Assembly: GCF_030546645.1 (NCBI RefSeq)
Contig: NZ_JAUOTO010000003.1
Span: 186,001-250,000 of the forward strand
Reading direction: 5' to 3'
From: Flavitalea plasmicola
GTDB taxonomy: Bacteria; Bacteroidota; Bacteroidia; Chitinophagales; Chitinophagaceae
DNA: 64,000 nucleotides
Under the pieces are notes generated by a model. It made no database searches. It was not told the DNA's origin and saw only the letters and a list, made by a program, of their open reading frames with translations. The position numbers and the translations under genes are program-made. Shown here in pieces: positions 27,071 through 35,339 of this stretch (position 1 is the first letter of the stretch; each line of letters starts with the position of its first letter).

Positions 27071-27829
27071 ATGGAACAGCATCAAACTTTGGTAGATCAC
27101 CTCGATAAAAGCCTTCAGGGCGAAGGATCTTCCGAGATGGAGCAGTTGATCAGCAATGATCCGGAAACCGCACGCGAATGGAATTATCTCCTGCTGGCCG
27201 TGGATGCGATCCAGGAAGCAGGCCTGCAGGAACAGGTTGCCGCTGTAAAACAGGAATGGAAGCTACAGCAGATGGTTGCGACAAGGCCTTCGGGAGGTGT
27301 CGTCCGCCGGATCTCCCGCAATTTGGTAAAGGTTGCCGCTATTCTCGTAGTAGTGGGGGGCGGCGCTGTTTTCTACAAATATGCCACGATTAGCTCCGGA
27401 AGCCTTTATGACAGATATTATTCGTCTTATGAACTGAATACGAGCCGCGGCGCCGGCGATGCCGATGCCATGGAGAAGGCATACCACGCCAGGGACTGGA
27501 ATGCGGTCCTGGCCAGTTTCAGCCAGTCAAAAAGGGATAATAAGACGGATTTTCTTGCCGGCATGGCCGACATGGAGCTGAAGAAATACGATGATGCCAT
27601 CGAACATTTCGAGCAGGTGATCGCGATAAATGCGCAGGCAGGCAGCGACTATTTCATGGACGAAGCACAATACTACCTGGCTATCAGCTGGCTGGCGAAA
27701 GATAAGGTCAATGAAGCGCTTCCAATTTTGGAAAAGATCAGGGCCAATAAGGAACATCTATTTCACGATAAAGTCACTCATATGTCCTTCCTGGACCTCC
27801 GCCTGGTCCAATTCAAGGAAAGCAGGTGA
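27071..27829 (+). CDS. Single-span membrane TPR protein, probable anti-sigma factor
   Basis: 252 residues: a cytoplasmic N-terminal part (1-84) with an acidic helical segment (LVDHLDKSLQGEGSSEMEQL) like those of zinc-less anti-sigma factors, a membrane segment at about 85-102 (LVKVAAILVVVGGGAVFY), and a C-terminal half with TPR-like helices (FLAGMADMELKKYDDAIEHF; AQYYLAISWLAKDKVNEALPIL) that should face the periplasm. No FecR domain. It is encoded 8 bases after the ECF sigma gene, which is the usual sigma/anti-sigma arrangement; the assignment as anti-sigma is inference. It converges with a TPR-CHAT gene across a repeat array. Confidence 0.8.
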   Translation: MEQHQTLVDHLDKSLQGEGSSEMEQLISNDPETAREWNYLLLAVDAIQEAGLQEQVAAVKQEWKLQQMVATRPSGGVVRRISRNLVKVAAILVVVGGGAVFYKYATISSGSLYDRYYSSYELNTSRGAGDADAMEKAYHARDWNAVLASFSQSKRDNKTDFLAGMADMELKKYDDAIEHFEQVIAINAQAGSDYFMDEAQYYLAISWLAKDKVNEALPILEKIRANKEHLFHDKVTHMSFLDLRLVQFKESR

Positions 27830-27901
27830 TTGAAAAAAACAATATTTCCGGTTACATCCGCCTTCACGGCGCGTACTAATATTTGTAAGTCAGTTATCCA
27901 G

Positions 27902-28186
27902 ATCCTTTAAAAAACGAATTGATTGATCCAATACCAGGAAACCGTTAAGCCATATCCCTGAAAAACCAACATCCAATGCCCTGAAAACCTGAACCAGTAG
28001 TCCCGTCTTAAAAAACCAATCCAATCCAAATGAAGTTCCATCTGAATCCGATCCTTTAAAAGACCATCCATACCTGGAAAAACCAATTAGCATTAAGCCC
28101 TGAAACAACAAAAAGTCGACGTAGTGCCCTGAAGAAAAAATTTTCAACAACGTCCGTCCGTCAAATTCCATCGTCCTTGAGAAACG
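27902..28186 (-). repeat. Degenerate ~23-bp repeat array between sigma operon and CHAT gene
   Basis: Read on the minus strand, about nine to ten imperfect units follow each other, with consensus near GGTTTTTCAGGGATATGGAT. Clear copies lie around 27954-27975, 27979-27998, 28005-28022, 28050-28068 and 28071-28088; weaker ones at 27902-27925, 27931-27950, 28095-28115 and 28123-28140. The outermost unit (28164-28186) is the 3' coding end of the CHAT gene itself (FLKDDGI). Spacing is mostly 21-28 bases. A 93-codon minus frame (start 28171, overlapping the CHAT stop) runs through the array and ends in FLKDLDN, echoing the CHAT tail. This looks like repeated, diverged duplication of the gene's end. 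Function unknown. Confidence 0.6.
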
Positions 28187-30947
28187 TCGACTTTTTATTT
28201 TTCCTTCTCCACCACCATGCTATACCCCCTATCAGTGGTATCAATGACAAAATCCAACGCCAGTTCATCCCCCGCGCATATACAGGTCCGGTATCTCCCA
28301 TCAATACCAGGTGTGCCCAGAAAGCAGGACTCTTATTGATCGCATCGCTGGCCAGGTAATCCAGTTTCGCCTGCTGTAACGCTTTCGCCTTGGTATATCC
28401 CTTCCGCAGGTGTATATAGAACCGCCGGAGAATGTAGGAAGTTGCCTTATCATCCGCCCTCCAAAGGCTATTGATCGTGCTTGCACAGCCTGCATAGGCA
28501 AAGGCTCTGGACAGGCTGATAACCCCTTCCCGGGCGACCAGCTCGCCCTGTCCTGTTTCGCATGCGCTGATGATCACCAGCCGGGTGGCGTTCATGTCGA
28601 GCCCATAGAGCTCTTCCAGAAAGAGACAATCTTCAATAGTGGAATGTTTTTCAGGATAAAAAGCAATAAATGACGCAGCCGCATTGGACGGGGAAGAAAT
28701 GGCATGCGTCGCCAGGTGTACGACAGAGTATTTATTGATCTCCTTCAGGAACTGCTCCTTTGTAGCCTGTGCATTCAGGAACCTGGCTCCCTGCAAGTCA
28801 GCGATCTCTTCTCCACTGGCCGGTAAGGCAGGAAAAAGCGACCCCTGTCCTCCGCCGGCAAAAGGCGCAAAGGAAAGGATCGGAGCATCTGCAGCTACTT
28901 TTGGTCCCGGGCTACCCATCGTTAACAGCCGGGAGGAAAATCGATAGCTGATGGTAGTAGTCTCCAATAAGGTCCTTGAACCTTTCTCATCAGCCGGCAA
29001 TGACTCAAAAGGAAGAAAATAAAGAAACCCATCGGGAATGATGATCCATTCGTCCTTCGATTTGATGCCTTGCTGCAGGGGCTTTACCAGCAATTGATAC
29101 AAACGCCTGCCGATGTTGCCTGCTTTGAACTTTTTTCCGCTGCCGGTACTTTTCAGTGCATAGAGCCATGCTTCCGCATCCTGTTGTATCCGGGAAAGGG
29201 AGTCGATGCGGGTATAGATAAAACCATTACTCGTGACCGTGAATGCATACAGGATACCGCTACCCGCATAGAAGCTGATCAGGGCCTGGTTGCCTTCCAG
29301 CTGTCGCTGCAGCTCCCGGACTCCCGGACCGGAATCCTGGTATTTCAGCTTGTAATAAGCCCCGTTCTGTTCCAGCTGCTTTTGCAGACGGGACAGCTCG
29401 ATCTCGTAATTCACCTTTTCTCTGCCGATGGCTTCTATCTCTTTCTTATCCGTCGCTTCCTCACTCCTGACATTGAGACGTGCAATATTGTATTTGATAT
29501 TCCGCTCGTTCTGCAGCAGCTCCGCATCGATGCCCGGCGCATGGGCAAAGGCATTTTCTTCCAGGTTGGCAGTAATGATGGAAGCCTTGCTTTTTTCACT
29601 GATCTTAAAAGCTTGTTCGAGATAGTCCAAATCCGGATGGCGTCCATGGAACTCCAGACATACGGATAGGGCCCCCTCATAGGCCTGCCCGCTCTTTTTC
29701 TTCAGGAATATTTTCGCGTCGTCCGTATCGTAGCTTTTTTCAATGGCGCGCAAAAGGGAAAGGGCGGCCTGGTAAGCCTTATATGAGCCTTCCAGGAAGA
29801 TGTCCTTACCGGGTTGAGTCTTGTACAATTGCCTGAACACTTCCGCTTTTTTTACCAGCGCGTCAAATAGCCGGTAGTAAGCAAAAGTACCCGTAAAGCT
29901 GGTGGGGTTGGTATAGATATCCTTATTGGAAAAATTCCGGGAGAAGATGATAATGGCTTGTTGAAGCAGGTTTAGCGCGGGCATATATTCCTGACGGTCT
30001 GCCAGCAGGTCGGCCCGGTACATATGGTTGGTGCCCAGGTCCAGCTCATTCAGCGGGAGCTTATGTGCGCCCAGCTGCAACTGATCCAGGAACCAGGCGC
30101 CGGAATCAGGCTTGTTCAGTCTCATTTGAGTATAGCCCATCTCGTTGAGGACACCTGGTATTTTACCTGCATCCACTTTCCGGAAACAGGCGAGGGCTTC
30201 CTGGTATTTGTGCAAATTGATATTGGCATTGCCCATATTGATGTACACGTAGCTGCTGAACATATGATAGGACAGGAGCTTTTTATAGATAGCCAGTGCC
30301 TCTTCGTACTGCTCCAGGTGGTAGAAGCAGGTGGCGATGTTGGTCTGGAGACTCGCCGCGGATGCCGTGTCCAAAGGCTTTTTGCGCTGGACGATCTCCA
30401 GCGCCCGGCTAAAATAGTTCTTGCCCTGACGGTAGTTCCCATTGTCAAAATAAAGGACACCCAGTGTATTGTACAGCCTTACTTCATCTTCTTTTCCCCG
30501 GAAATGCCCCGTCATGCTGTCGGCGCGAAGGAGAAAATAACTGGCGGAATCGAAATGATTGAGATTATAGTAGACACCGCCGGTGTTGATATAAGTGACA
30601 AACAGCAGGCTGTCGTCAGGATGAGAGAACCCCAGGGTCCGCCGATAGGCATCCCTGGCGCCTGTGTAATTGGACTTCGAGTCGAGCAGGATCGCTTTTT
30701 TCAACCAGGATTGGAACAGCAGTGTATCCTTACCGTTAAAATCGCCCATCTTTCCCACCTCGGTGATGATCTCTTCAAAGCCTGCCAATGCGGTGCTATC
30801 GTCGGCGGGGGTGGCATTGATGATATGAAAAAGCCGATCGGACTGCCGGTACCGGGAAAGGATGCGGCTGATGGGATCGCCGGGCATCGCCAGTGCAGTG
30901 CTAAAAAAAAGAAAGAAACATAGCCAGCCTACGGTCCTCCCATACAT
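28161..30947 (-). CDS. TPR-CHAT protease-like protein with C-terminal membrane anchor
   Basis: 928 residues. Order: signal peptide (GWLCFFLFFSTALAMPGD), about eight TPR units (residues 60-420: GVLYFDNGNYRQGKNYFSRA, ATCFYHLEQYEEALAIY and others), a coiled-coil stretch (about 470-530), then a CHAT domain with both catalytic residues, His748 in HLATHA and Cys796 in ISACETGQG. A membrane span at about 896-913 (WRWILSLIPLIGGIAWWW) precedes a basic tail. CHAT is a caspase-fold peptidase domain. The signal peptide and anchor place TPR and CHAT in the periplasm with a short cytoplasmic tail. It is 82 bases downstream of a lipoprotein gene on the same strand and faces the ECF sigma/anti-sigma operon. 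Its substrate is unknown. Confidence 0.92.
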   Translation of the reverse strand: MYGRTVGWLCFFLFFSTALAMPGDPISRILSRYRQSDRLFHIINATPADDSTALAGFEEIITEVGKMGDFNGKDTLLFQSWLKKAILLDSKSNYTGARDAYRRTLGFSHPDDSLLFVTYINTGGVYYNLNHFDSASYFLLRADSMTGHFRGKEDEVRLYNTLGVLYFDNGNYRQGKNYFSRALEIVQRKKPLDTASAASLQTNIATCFYHLEQYEEALAIYKKLLSYHMFSSYVYINMGNANINLHKYQEALACFRKVDAGKIPGVLNEMGYTQMRLNKPDSGAWFLDQLQLGAHKLPLNELDLGTNHMYRADLLADRQEYMPALNLLQQAIIIFSRNFSNKDIYTNPTSFTGTFAYYRLFDALVKKAEVFRQLYKTQPGKDIFLEGSYKAYQAALSLLRAIEKSYDTDDAKIFLKKKSGQAYEGALSVCLEFHGRHPDLDYLEQAFKISEKSKASIITANLEENAFAHAPGIDAELLQNERNIKYNIARLNVRSEEATDKKEIEAIGREKVNYEIELSRLQKQLEQNGAYYKLKYQDSGPGVRELQRQLEGNQALISFYAGSGILYAFTVTSNGFIYTRIDSLSRIQQDAEAWLYALKSTGSGKKFKAGNIGRRLYQLLVKPLQQGIKSKDEWIIIPDGFLYFLPFESLPADEKGSRTLLETTTISYRFSSRLLTMGSPGPKVAADAPILSFAPFAGGGQGSLFPALPASGEEIADLQGARFLNAQATKEQFLKEINKYSVVHLATHAISSPSNAAASFIAFYPEKHSTIEDCLFLEELYGLDMNATRLVIISACETGQGELVAREGVISLSRAFAYAGCASTINSLWRADDKATSYILRRFYIHLRKGYTKAKALQQAKLDYLASDAINKSPAFWAHLVLMGDTGPVYARGMNWRWILSLIPLIGGIAWWWRRKNKKSTFLKDDGI

Positions 30948-31029
30948 AAAGAAACGATTAGATATATATTCGTGTGAATATACACCTAATCATAGAAAAA
31001 AATTACACAATTACCGGAGCGGAGCCTCA

Positions 31030-31962
31030 TTAGCGCCGCACGATAATGATCAGCGGGGGCCTTGGATTGGCGTAATTACTGATCCTATTTCCACTGAGCA
31101 GGTTGTTCAGTTTATTGATCACATTGCCTAACAGCCCTGCCCCGATGGCGGACCGGGTGTCAAAATATTGCAGCTGGACATCGATATGCTGCAAGGCCTG
31201 GTTACTGGCGTCGTTCAGCTTGTAATAAATCCGGGTGGTGATGGTGGACCCATTCACAGGCAGCAGACCGAACGCTCCACCCAGCCCCAGCAGCGTGCCA
31301 TTCAGCGTCTTTTCCAGATCGATCACACCGGAACTCGTGTTGATGATCACTTTCTGCTGACGGGCCGCTTCGCCGACGTCGAAAGTACAGCCATTACCCT
31401 GACAGATAGGAGGCAGGTAAGGATTGGCATCGAAATAGGGGAGGGCATTCTTCTGACCATCCTGAATGACATACACGCTATCCATATACGCCGCACCACC
31501 GATGACCAGTGTGCTCATACAGGTATCGGTGGTCCCATCTTTTACAAATCCAATGGCGTATTTCAAGCCCGTTTCACTTTTTGTAACGTTGATGGCGCCG
31601 GTGTTGGGATCGATCACCATACCCTGGGGCCATGCAAAATATTTACCCGTACCAGGGCTGTTGACAACGTTGAATATATAATCCTGTCCACTGACCGGCT
31701 GTGGATAGATAATGGTATCCCCGTATATAGGTAAAAAACTGCAGGCCGCAGCGGAGGCAGGCGTATTCACCGGGAAAGGAGGCAGCACCCTTGTCGTGTC
31801 ACCTGTGGGCGGCTTCGGCGTGGAATCATGGATCCCTTGTGCAGCAGGCCGGGAAGATCCTGTGGATTGCTGCTGATCAACTGTGTTGAGCTCTTTATGG
31901 CAGGCTGTTATCGTAAGGAGCAAGGTGCAGGCCACGAGGGCAGAGGTGTAACAATTTTTCAT
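31030..31962 (-). CDS. Lipoprotein of unknown function
   Basis: 310 residues; lipobox LTITACHK (Cys21). A Pro/Thr-rich linker (to about residue 65) is followed by a beta-rich region with Cys residues at spaced positions (PICQGNGCTF; TDTCMS) and a Gly/Leu-rich segment near the C-terminus, ending in a hydrophobic strand plus RR. No family recognised. It is the gene immediately upstream of the TPR-CHAT gene (82 bases), so the two may be co-expressed, and it could be a partner exposed in the envelope (inference). Confidence 0.7.
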   Translation of the reverse strand: MKNCYTSALVACTLLLTITACHKELNTVDQQQSTGSSRPAAQGIHDSTPKPPTGDTTRVLPPFPVNTPASAAACSFLPIYGDTIIYPQPVSGQDYIFNVVNSPGTGKYFAWPQGMVIDPNTGAINVTKSETGLKYAIGFVKDGTTDTCMSTLVIGGAAYMDSVYVIQDGQKNALPYFDANPYLPPICQGNGCTFDVGEAARQQKVIINTSSGVIDLEKTLNGTLLGLGGAFGLLPVNGSTITTRIYYKLNDASNQALQHIDVQLQYFDTRSAIGAGLLGNVINKLNNLLSGNRISNYANPRPPLIIIVRR

Positions 31963-32110
31963 TGGAACAGGAATAGGTTAAGTGTTTACGCTTACCAAAG
32001 TACATATTTTTTCAGGTATTTGCAATAATCTATAATTAGTACAAACTAATGCCTGAAATGTAATCTGCGGGGAGTCTGTGTATCTGATTGATTATCATAT
32101 AAATGCAGGA

Positions 32111-32138
32111 AAGCCGGTGGACCTCCTTCCACCGGCTT
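32111..32138 (-). terminator. Hairpin downstream of TonB-receptor gene
   Basis: Perfect 11-bp stem AAGCCGGTGGA / TCCACCGGCTT with a six-base loop, 37 bases past the receptor stop. On the minus strand the stem is followed by TTTCCTGCATTTAT, a poor U-tract, so termination may be only moderate. Confidence 0.55.
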
Positions 32139-32175
32139 GTAATTCCTGACCCGATCAACCTACCCGATCGTCTCG

Positions 32176-35043
32176 CTACCTATGCGCAGCTGACCTCCTT
32201 TCAAACTGGCCGATATCGAGAACGATTCGGGTAAATAGGAATCGACCGTTGTATCCGAATTGATTAGTGCCGAATAAAAAGCGTCCCCGGTTAGATGCGT
32301 CCCTTCCTGAATTGTATCCTCCCGGCGTCTTATTCGCTCCCGGGATGGGATTGTCATGCACTGCCTGCAATGCATTCCTGGGATCCACAAAGATCCTGTC
32401 AGGATAGACGTCGAAAATATTGGTCCCTCCTGCAGACAGCACCACCCCCGGTGCGACATGACAGGACACCACCAGGTCTGTAGTGACCTTGGCGCTGAAT
32501 ACCTGGTCCGTACCCGGGGCAATGTCGTTGAAGAAGGCGCCCGTGGTCTTATTGACCAGCATCGGATCGATGTTATTCAGGAACTGTACGGAACCAAACC
32601 TGACGGTGCGGGCAAGGAACTCCCACTGGCTGATGCTATAGCTAAGCGTGAGGTTGATCTTGTTTTGTGGCTGGCCCGTTTCGATGCGGCCACGCTGCTG
32701 GCGATCGAACAGCGTGAGTGCCAGGTCATTGGCGGGATTGGCCCCAGGGTTGGTCGTGCTGGGATTGTTCTTCGGATTGTCGATGATGCTGTTGGTGTGC
32801 AACTTGCCGACCACCGTATTCCTGTTGAAATTGGCAGACAGGGAGATCACGGCATTGCCGCCGCCCAGGCGGAACCGATCAGTGATCACTGCATCGATGC
32901 CTTTCGTTTCCGTGTTGACCGCATTGGTCCAGAATTGCAAGGCCGAAGTGGAGGAATCAACGCCTCCGTTCTTCAGGATAGCGTCCACCAGCGGATTGCT
33001 CCGGTTGAATGGCGCGGAGAGGACTATACGGTCCTTGATAGAGATGAAATAACCGTCAACCGTAACCGTAAGGCCCGGTGCTATTTTCCCGACGACGCCC
33101 AGGGAATAGCTGGTGGACTTTTCCGGCTTCAGTTCCCTGATACCGAAGGCGTCCCGTACAATGGGATTCTTATTATTGGCGGTAAGTGAGTTGGATGGCT
33201 GAGCGCCCACGAACTGAGTAGACGTATTCTGGAAATAGCGTTGATGCAGAGAGGGGGCACGGAAACCATTGCTCAACGAGCCCCGGACGGCCCAGCGGGA
33301 AGACAGTTCATAGCGGGCGCTCAGTTTGCCGCTGAGGTTATTGTAGCTGAATCCCTGTTCCGCATAGTTCTCATAACGACCTGCGCCGTCCAATAGCAAT
33401 CGTCCCAGCACCAGTTCGAGGTCGCCGTATGCGGCATAGATATTCCTTGTGGCTTTTACGGCATCTACGTTCTTGAAGCCTGGGAATACCTGGGCTCCGG
33501 ATGCGGGCGCTACATTGTTGAATGTTGTCCATTTCGTGGTTCCCGGATAGGGTGCGATCGAATCCACGTGTGCGATCCTATGCTCATTGTTGTAGGAGTC
33601 AGGCTCGCCTGAAGTGATCTGGAAGGCTTCATGTCTGAACTCTCCGCCGAATGCCACGTTCAGGCTCCGGCCGGACTTGTAGTCGAAACGACGGCTGATG
33701 TCCAGGTTGCTTGTATTCTGGAAGAAGGATAGTTTCCCCGCATCGAATTGTGTCTGTACCATATCGCTGGCCGGCAGGGATGCATTGCCGGAGTTCTTAA
33801 CAAAATAATGGATGGCATTCCGCCCGGCCATATTGCTGATATCGATATTCCAGCTGCCTGCCTTGATGTTCAAGCCCAGGAGGATATTCCAGTCATCGAG
33901 CTTAGGGGCGATCTGCGGCAGAAAGCCATTGTAATAATACCGTTCTCCATTGGCGAGCACCGGCTGCTGCGCCACCGAATTAGGGTTACGGCTCTGCCCG
34001 GTGGCTTTTCCGTCACGATGGGAGATGCCCGCTGTCAGGTAGAGATCGATATTGCGGGACAGCTTCGTACCTCCGTTGAGATACGTCGTCAGGTTGCGTG
34101 AAAAGGAATTACCCGCGACAATATTATGCCGATCATATCCTTGCCTTCTTACCATGGCTGCATCGGCATCCATCAGGTACCTTCTGTAGTCGGCGTCGCT
34201 TACCTGCGCGGCCGGATAAGGATTGGCGGGAAAGGCACCGGCGTTGCCCAGGTAGATCAGGGGAAAATTGTCGTCACCGCTGCGGTTGGTGCTGAAGCGC
34301 TGAAGGAACTGACCGCTGAGATTCAGATAGGTGCCATTGTTCCTGGCGATCCCAGCGGTGAAATCTACCTGCTGGTTTACCCCGTCGTTGATCCGCATGC
34401 CTCCTTTATACGGCATGGTGGTGAAATTTTCTCCCAGCATGCTGGAAATATTCAATCCGTTATAGTTCTTTTTCAGCACTATGTTGATGACGCCTGCAAT
34501 GGCATCCGAGCCATATTGCGCTGCGGCCCCGTCCCTCAGGACTTCGATCCGTTCTATCGCTGCTGCGGGAATCGTATTGAGGTCCGTACCTACCGAGCCT
34601 CTTCCGACAGAACCGTTGATATTCACCAGTGCCGTAGTGTGCAGGCGCTTGCCGTTGAGCAACACCAGTGTCTGGTCAGGTCCCAGTCCACGCAAGCCAG
34701 CAGGGTCGATGTGGTCCGTACCATCTGTAATGGTCTGGCGGGCCGATTGAAAGGAAGGAACCGTGTAGCTCAGCATTTGGGATACATCGGCTTGTGCAAA
34801 GGGTTTGACTTCGCTTGTTCTGATAACGTCCACCGGCACAGGAGTGGACAGCTTGCTTCGTGCGCCCCTGCTGCGAGAGCCCACGACCACTATTTCCAGG
34901 TCCGCAACTTTCATCGAATCTCCGGCCGCAGCGTATGCCACATTGTCCCTCTTCCCGCCGGGCTGGGCCGACACCTCTTGAAACATAAGCAGTAATCCAG
35001 TAGAAACCAATATTATAGGCCATTTGTAGGCGAAATTTGTCAT
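32176..35043 (-). CDS. TonB-dependent outer-membrane receptor (stand-alone)
   Basis: 955 residues with a signal peptide (to VSAQPGG). There is no N-terminal carboxypeptidase-like domain or SusC signature; the plug begins near residue 50 (LEIVVVGSRSRGARSKLSTPVPVDVI) and contains GLRGLGPDQTLVLLNGKR and IERIEVLRDGAAAQYGSDAIAGVINI, the classic plug end. The barrel carries NGFRAPSLHQRYFQNT. The last strand (FLFTRIVLDIGQF) is followed by a short basic tail rather than ending at the aromatic residue. Uptake substrate could be a siderophore, cobalamin or other chelate or small compound. No SusD partner. It is divergent from a large sensor kinase gene (297 bases apart), which may control it. Confidence 0.94.
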   Translation of the reverse strand: MTNFAYKWPIILVSTGLLLMFQEVSAQPGGKRDNVAYAAAGDSMKVADLEIVVVGSRSRGARSKLSTPVPVDVIRTSEVKPFAQADVSQMLSYTVPSFQSARQTITDGTDHIDPAGLRGLGPDQTLVLLNGKRLHTTALVNINGSVGRGSVGTDLNTIPAAAIERIEVLRDGAAAQYGSDAIAGVINIVLKKNYNGLNISSMLGENFTTMPYKGGMRINDGVNQQVDFTAGIARNNGTYLNLSGQFLQRFSTNRSGDDNFPLIYLGNAGAFPANPYPAAQVSDADYRRYLMDADAAMVRRQGYDRHNIVAGNSFSRNLTTYLNGGTKLSRNIDLYLTAGISHRDGKATGQSRNPNSVAQQPVLANGERYYYNGFLPQIAPKLDDWNILLGLNIKAGSWNIDISNMAGRNAIHYFVKNSGNASLPASDMVQTQFDAGKLSFFQNTSNLDISRRFDYKSGRSLNVAFGGEFRHEAFQITSGEPDSYNNEHRIAHVDSIAPYPGTTKWTTFNNVAPASGAQVFPGFKNVDAVKATRNIYAAYGDLELVLGRLLLDGAGRYENYAEQGFSYNNLSGKLSARYELSSRWAVRGSLSNGFRAPSLHQRYFQNTSTQFVGAQPSNSLTANNKNPIVRDAFGIRELKPEKSTSYSLGVVGKIAPGLTVTVDGYFISIKDRIVLSAPFNRSNPLVDAILKNGGVDSSTSALQFWTNAVNTETKGIDAVITDRFRLGGGNAVISLSANFNRNTVVGKLHTNSIIDNPKNNPSTTNPGANPANDLALTLFDRQQRGRIETGQPQNKINLTLSYSISQWEFLARTVRFGSVQFLNNIDPMLVNKTTGAFFNDIAPGTDQVFSAKVTTDLVVSCHVAPGVVLSAGGTNIFDVYPDRIFVDPRNALQAVHDNPIPGANKTPGGYNSGRDASNRGRFLFGTNQFGYNGRFLFTRIVLDIGQFERRSAAHR

Positions 35044-35282
35044 AGTTCTTTAAGAGATTTTGATAGGCTTAATAATTAAAGCTGCGAAATTAGAATGCAG
35101 TCGCACGCCTATGGACCATCTTTTCCCTCCGGTCTTTGCTTTTTCCCCAACGGAAACGCGCAGCGGGCCTGGAGAATAATTTTACCGGCGTTTCTGAGCA
35201 TATCACCGGTGGGTTGGATCTATCCATCGGCGGATGCCGGTCTCCCATTGGTTTTGGGGGGCTCGCGTGCAAAGTGTAATAA

Positions 35283-35314
35283 TTACGAAAAGTAGGAGCA
35301 AAAGAGTAGTTTTG
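35283..35314 (+). promoter_or_regulatory. Candidate promoter for the hybrid sensor gene
   Basis: TAGTTTTG (35307-35314) is an exact TAnnTTTG -7 box; a weak -33 element TTAC (35283-35286) lies 20 bases before it. The leader would be about 19 bases. The rest of the 297-base gap to the TonB receptor gene (35044-35282) shows no gene. Confidence 0.4.
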
Positions 35315-35339
35315 TCACAAAACAATCTGCAACTATCCA

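Noticed and set aside
27890..28171. 93-codon minus-strand gene overlapping the CHAT stop
   Set aside because: Its sequence merely follows the degenerate repeats and lacks an independent domain; not listed as a gene, but mentioned with the repeat.
27902..28186. Repeat array as a CRISPR array
   Set aside because: Units are poorly conserved, spacing is irregular, there are no unique spacers of constant length and no cas genes nearby.
28161..30947. TPR-CHAT protein as a CRISPR-associated Craspase component
   Set aside because: It has an export signal and membrane anchor, and no type III effector, crRNA array or Csx30-like gene is present. Only the idea of CHAT-controlled sigma release is kept, as inference.
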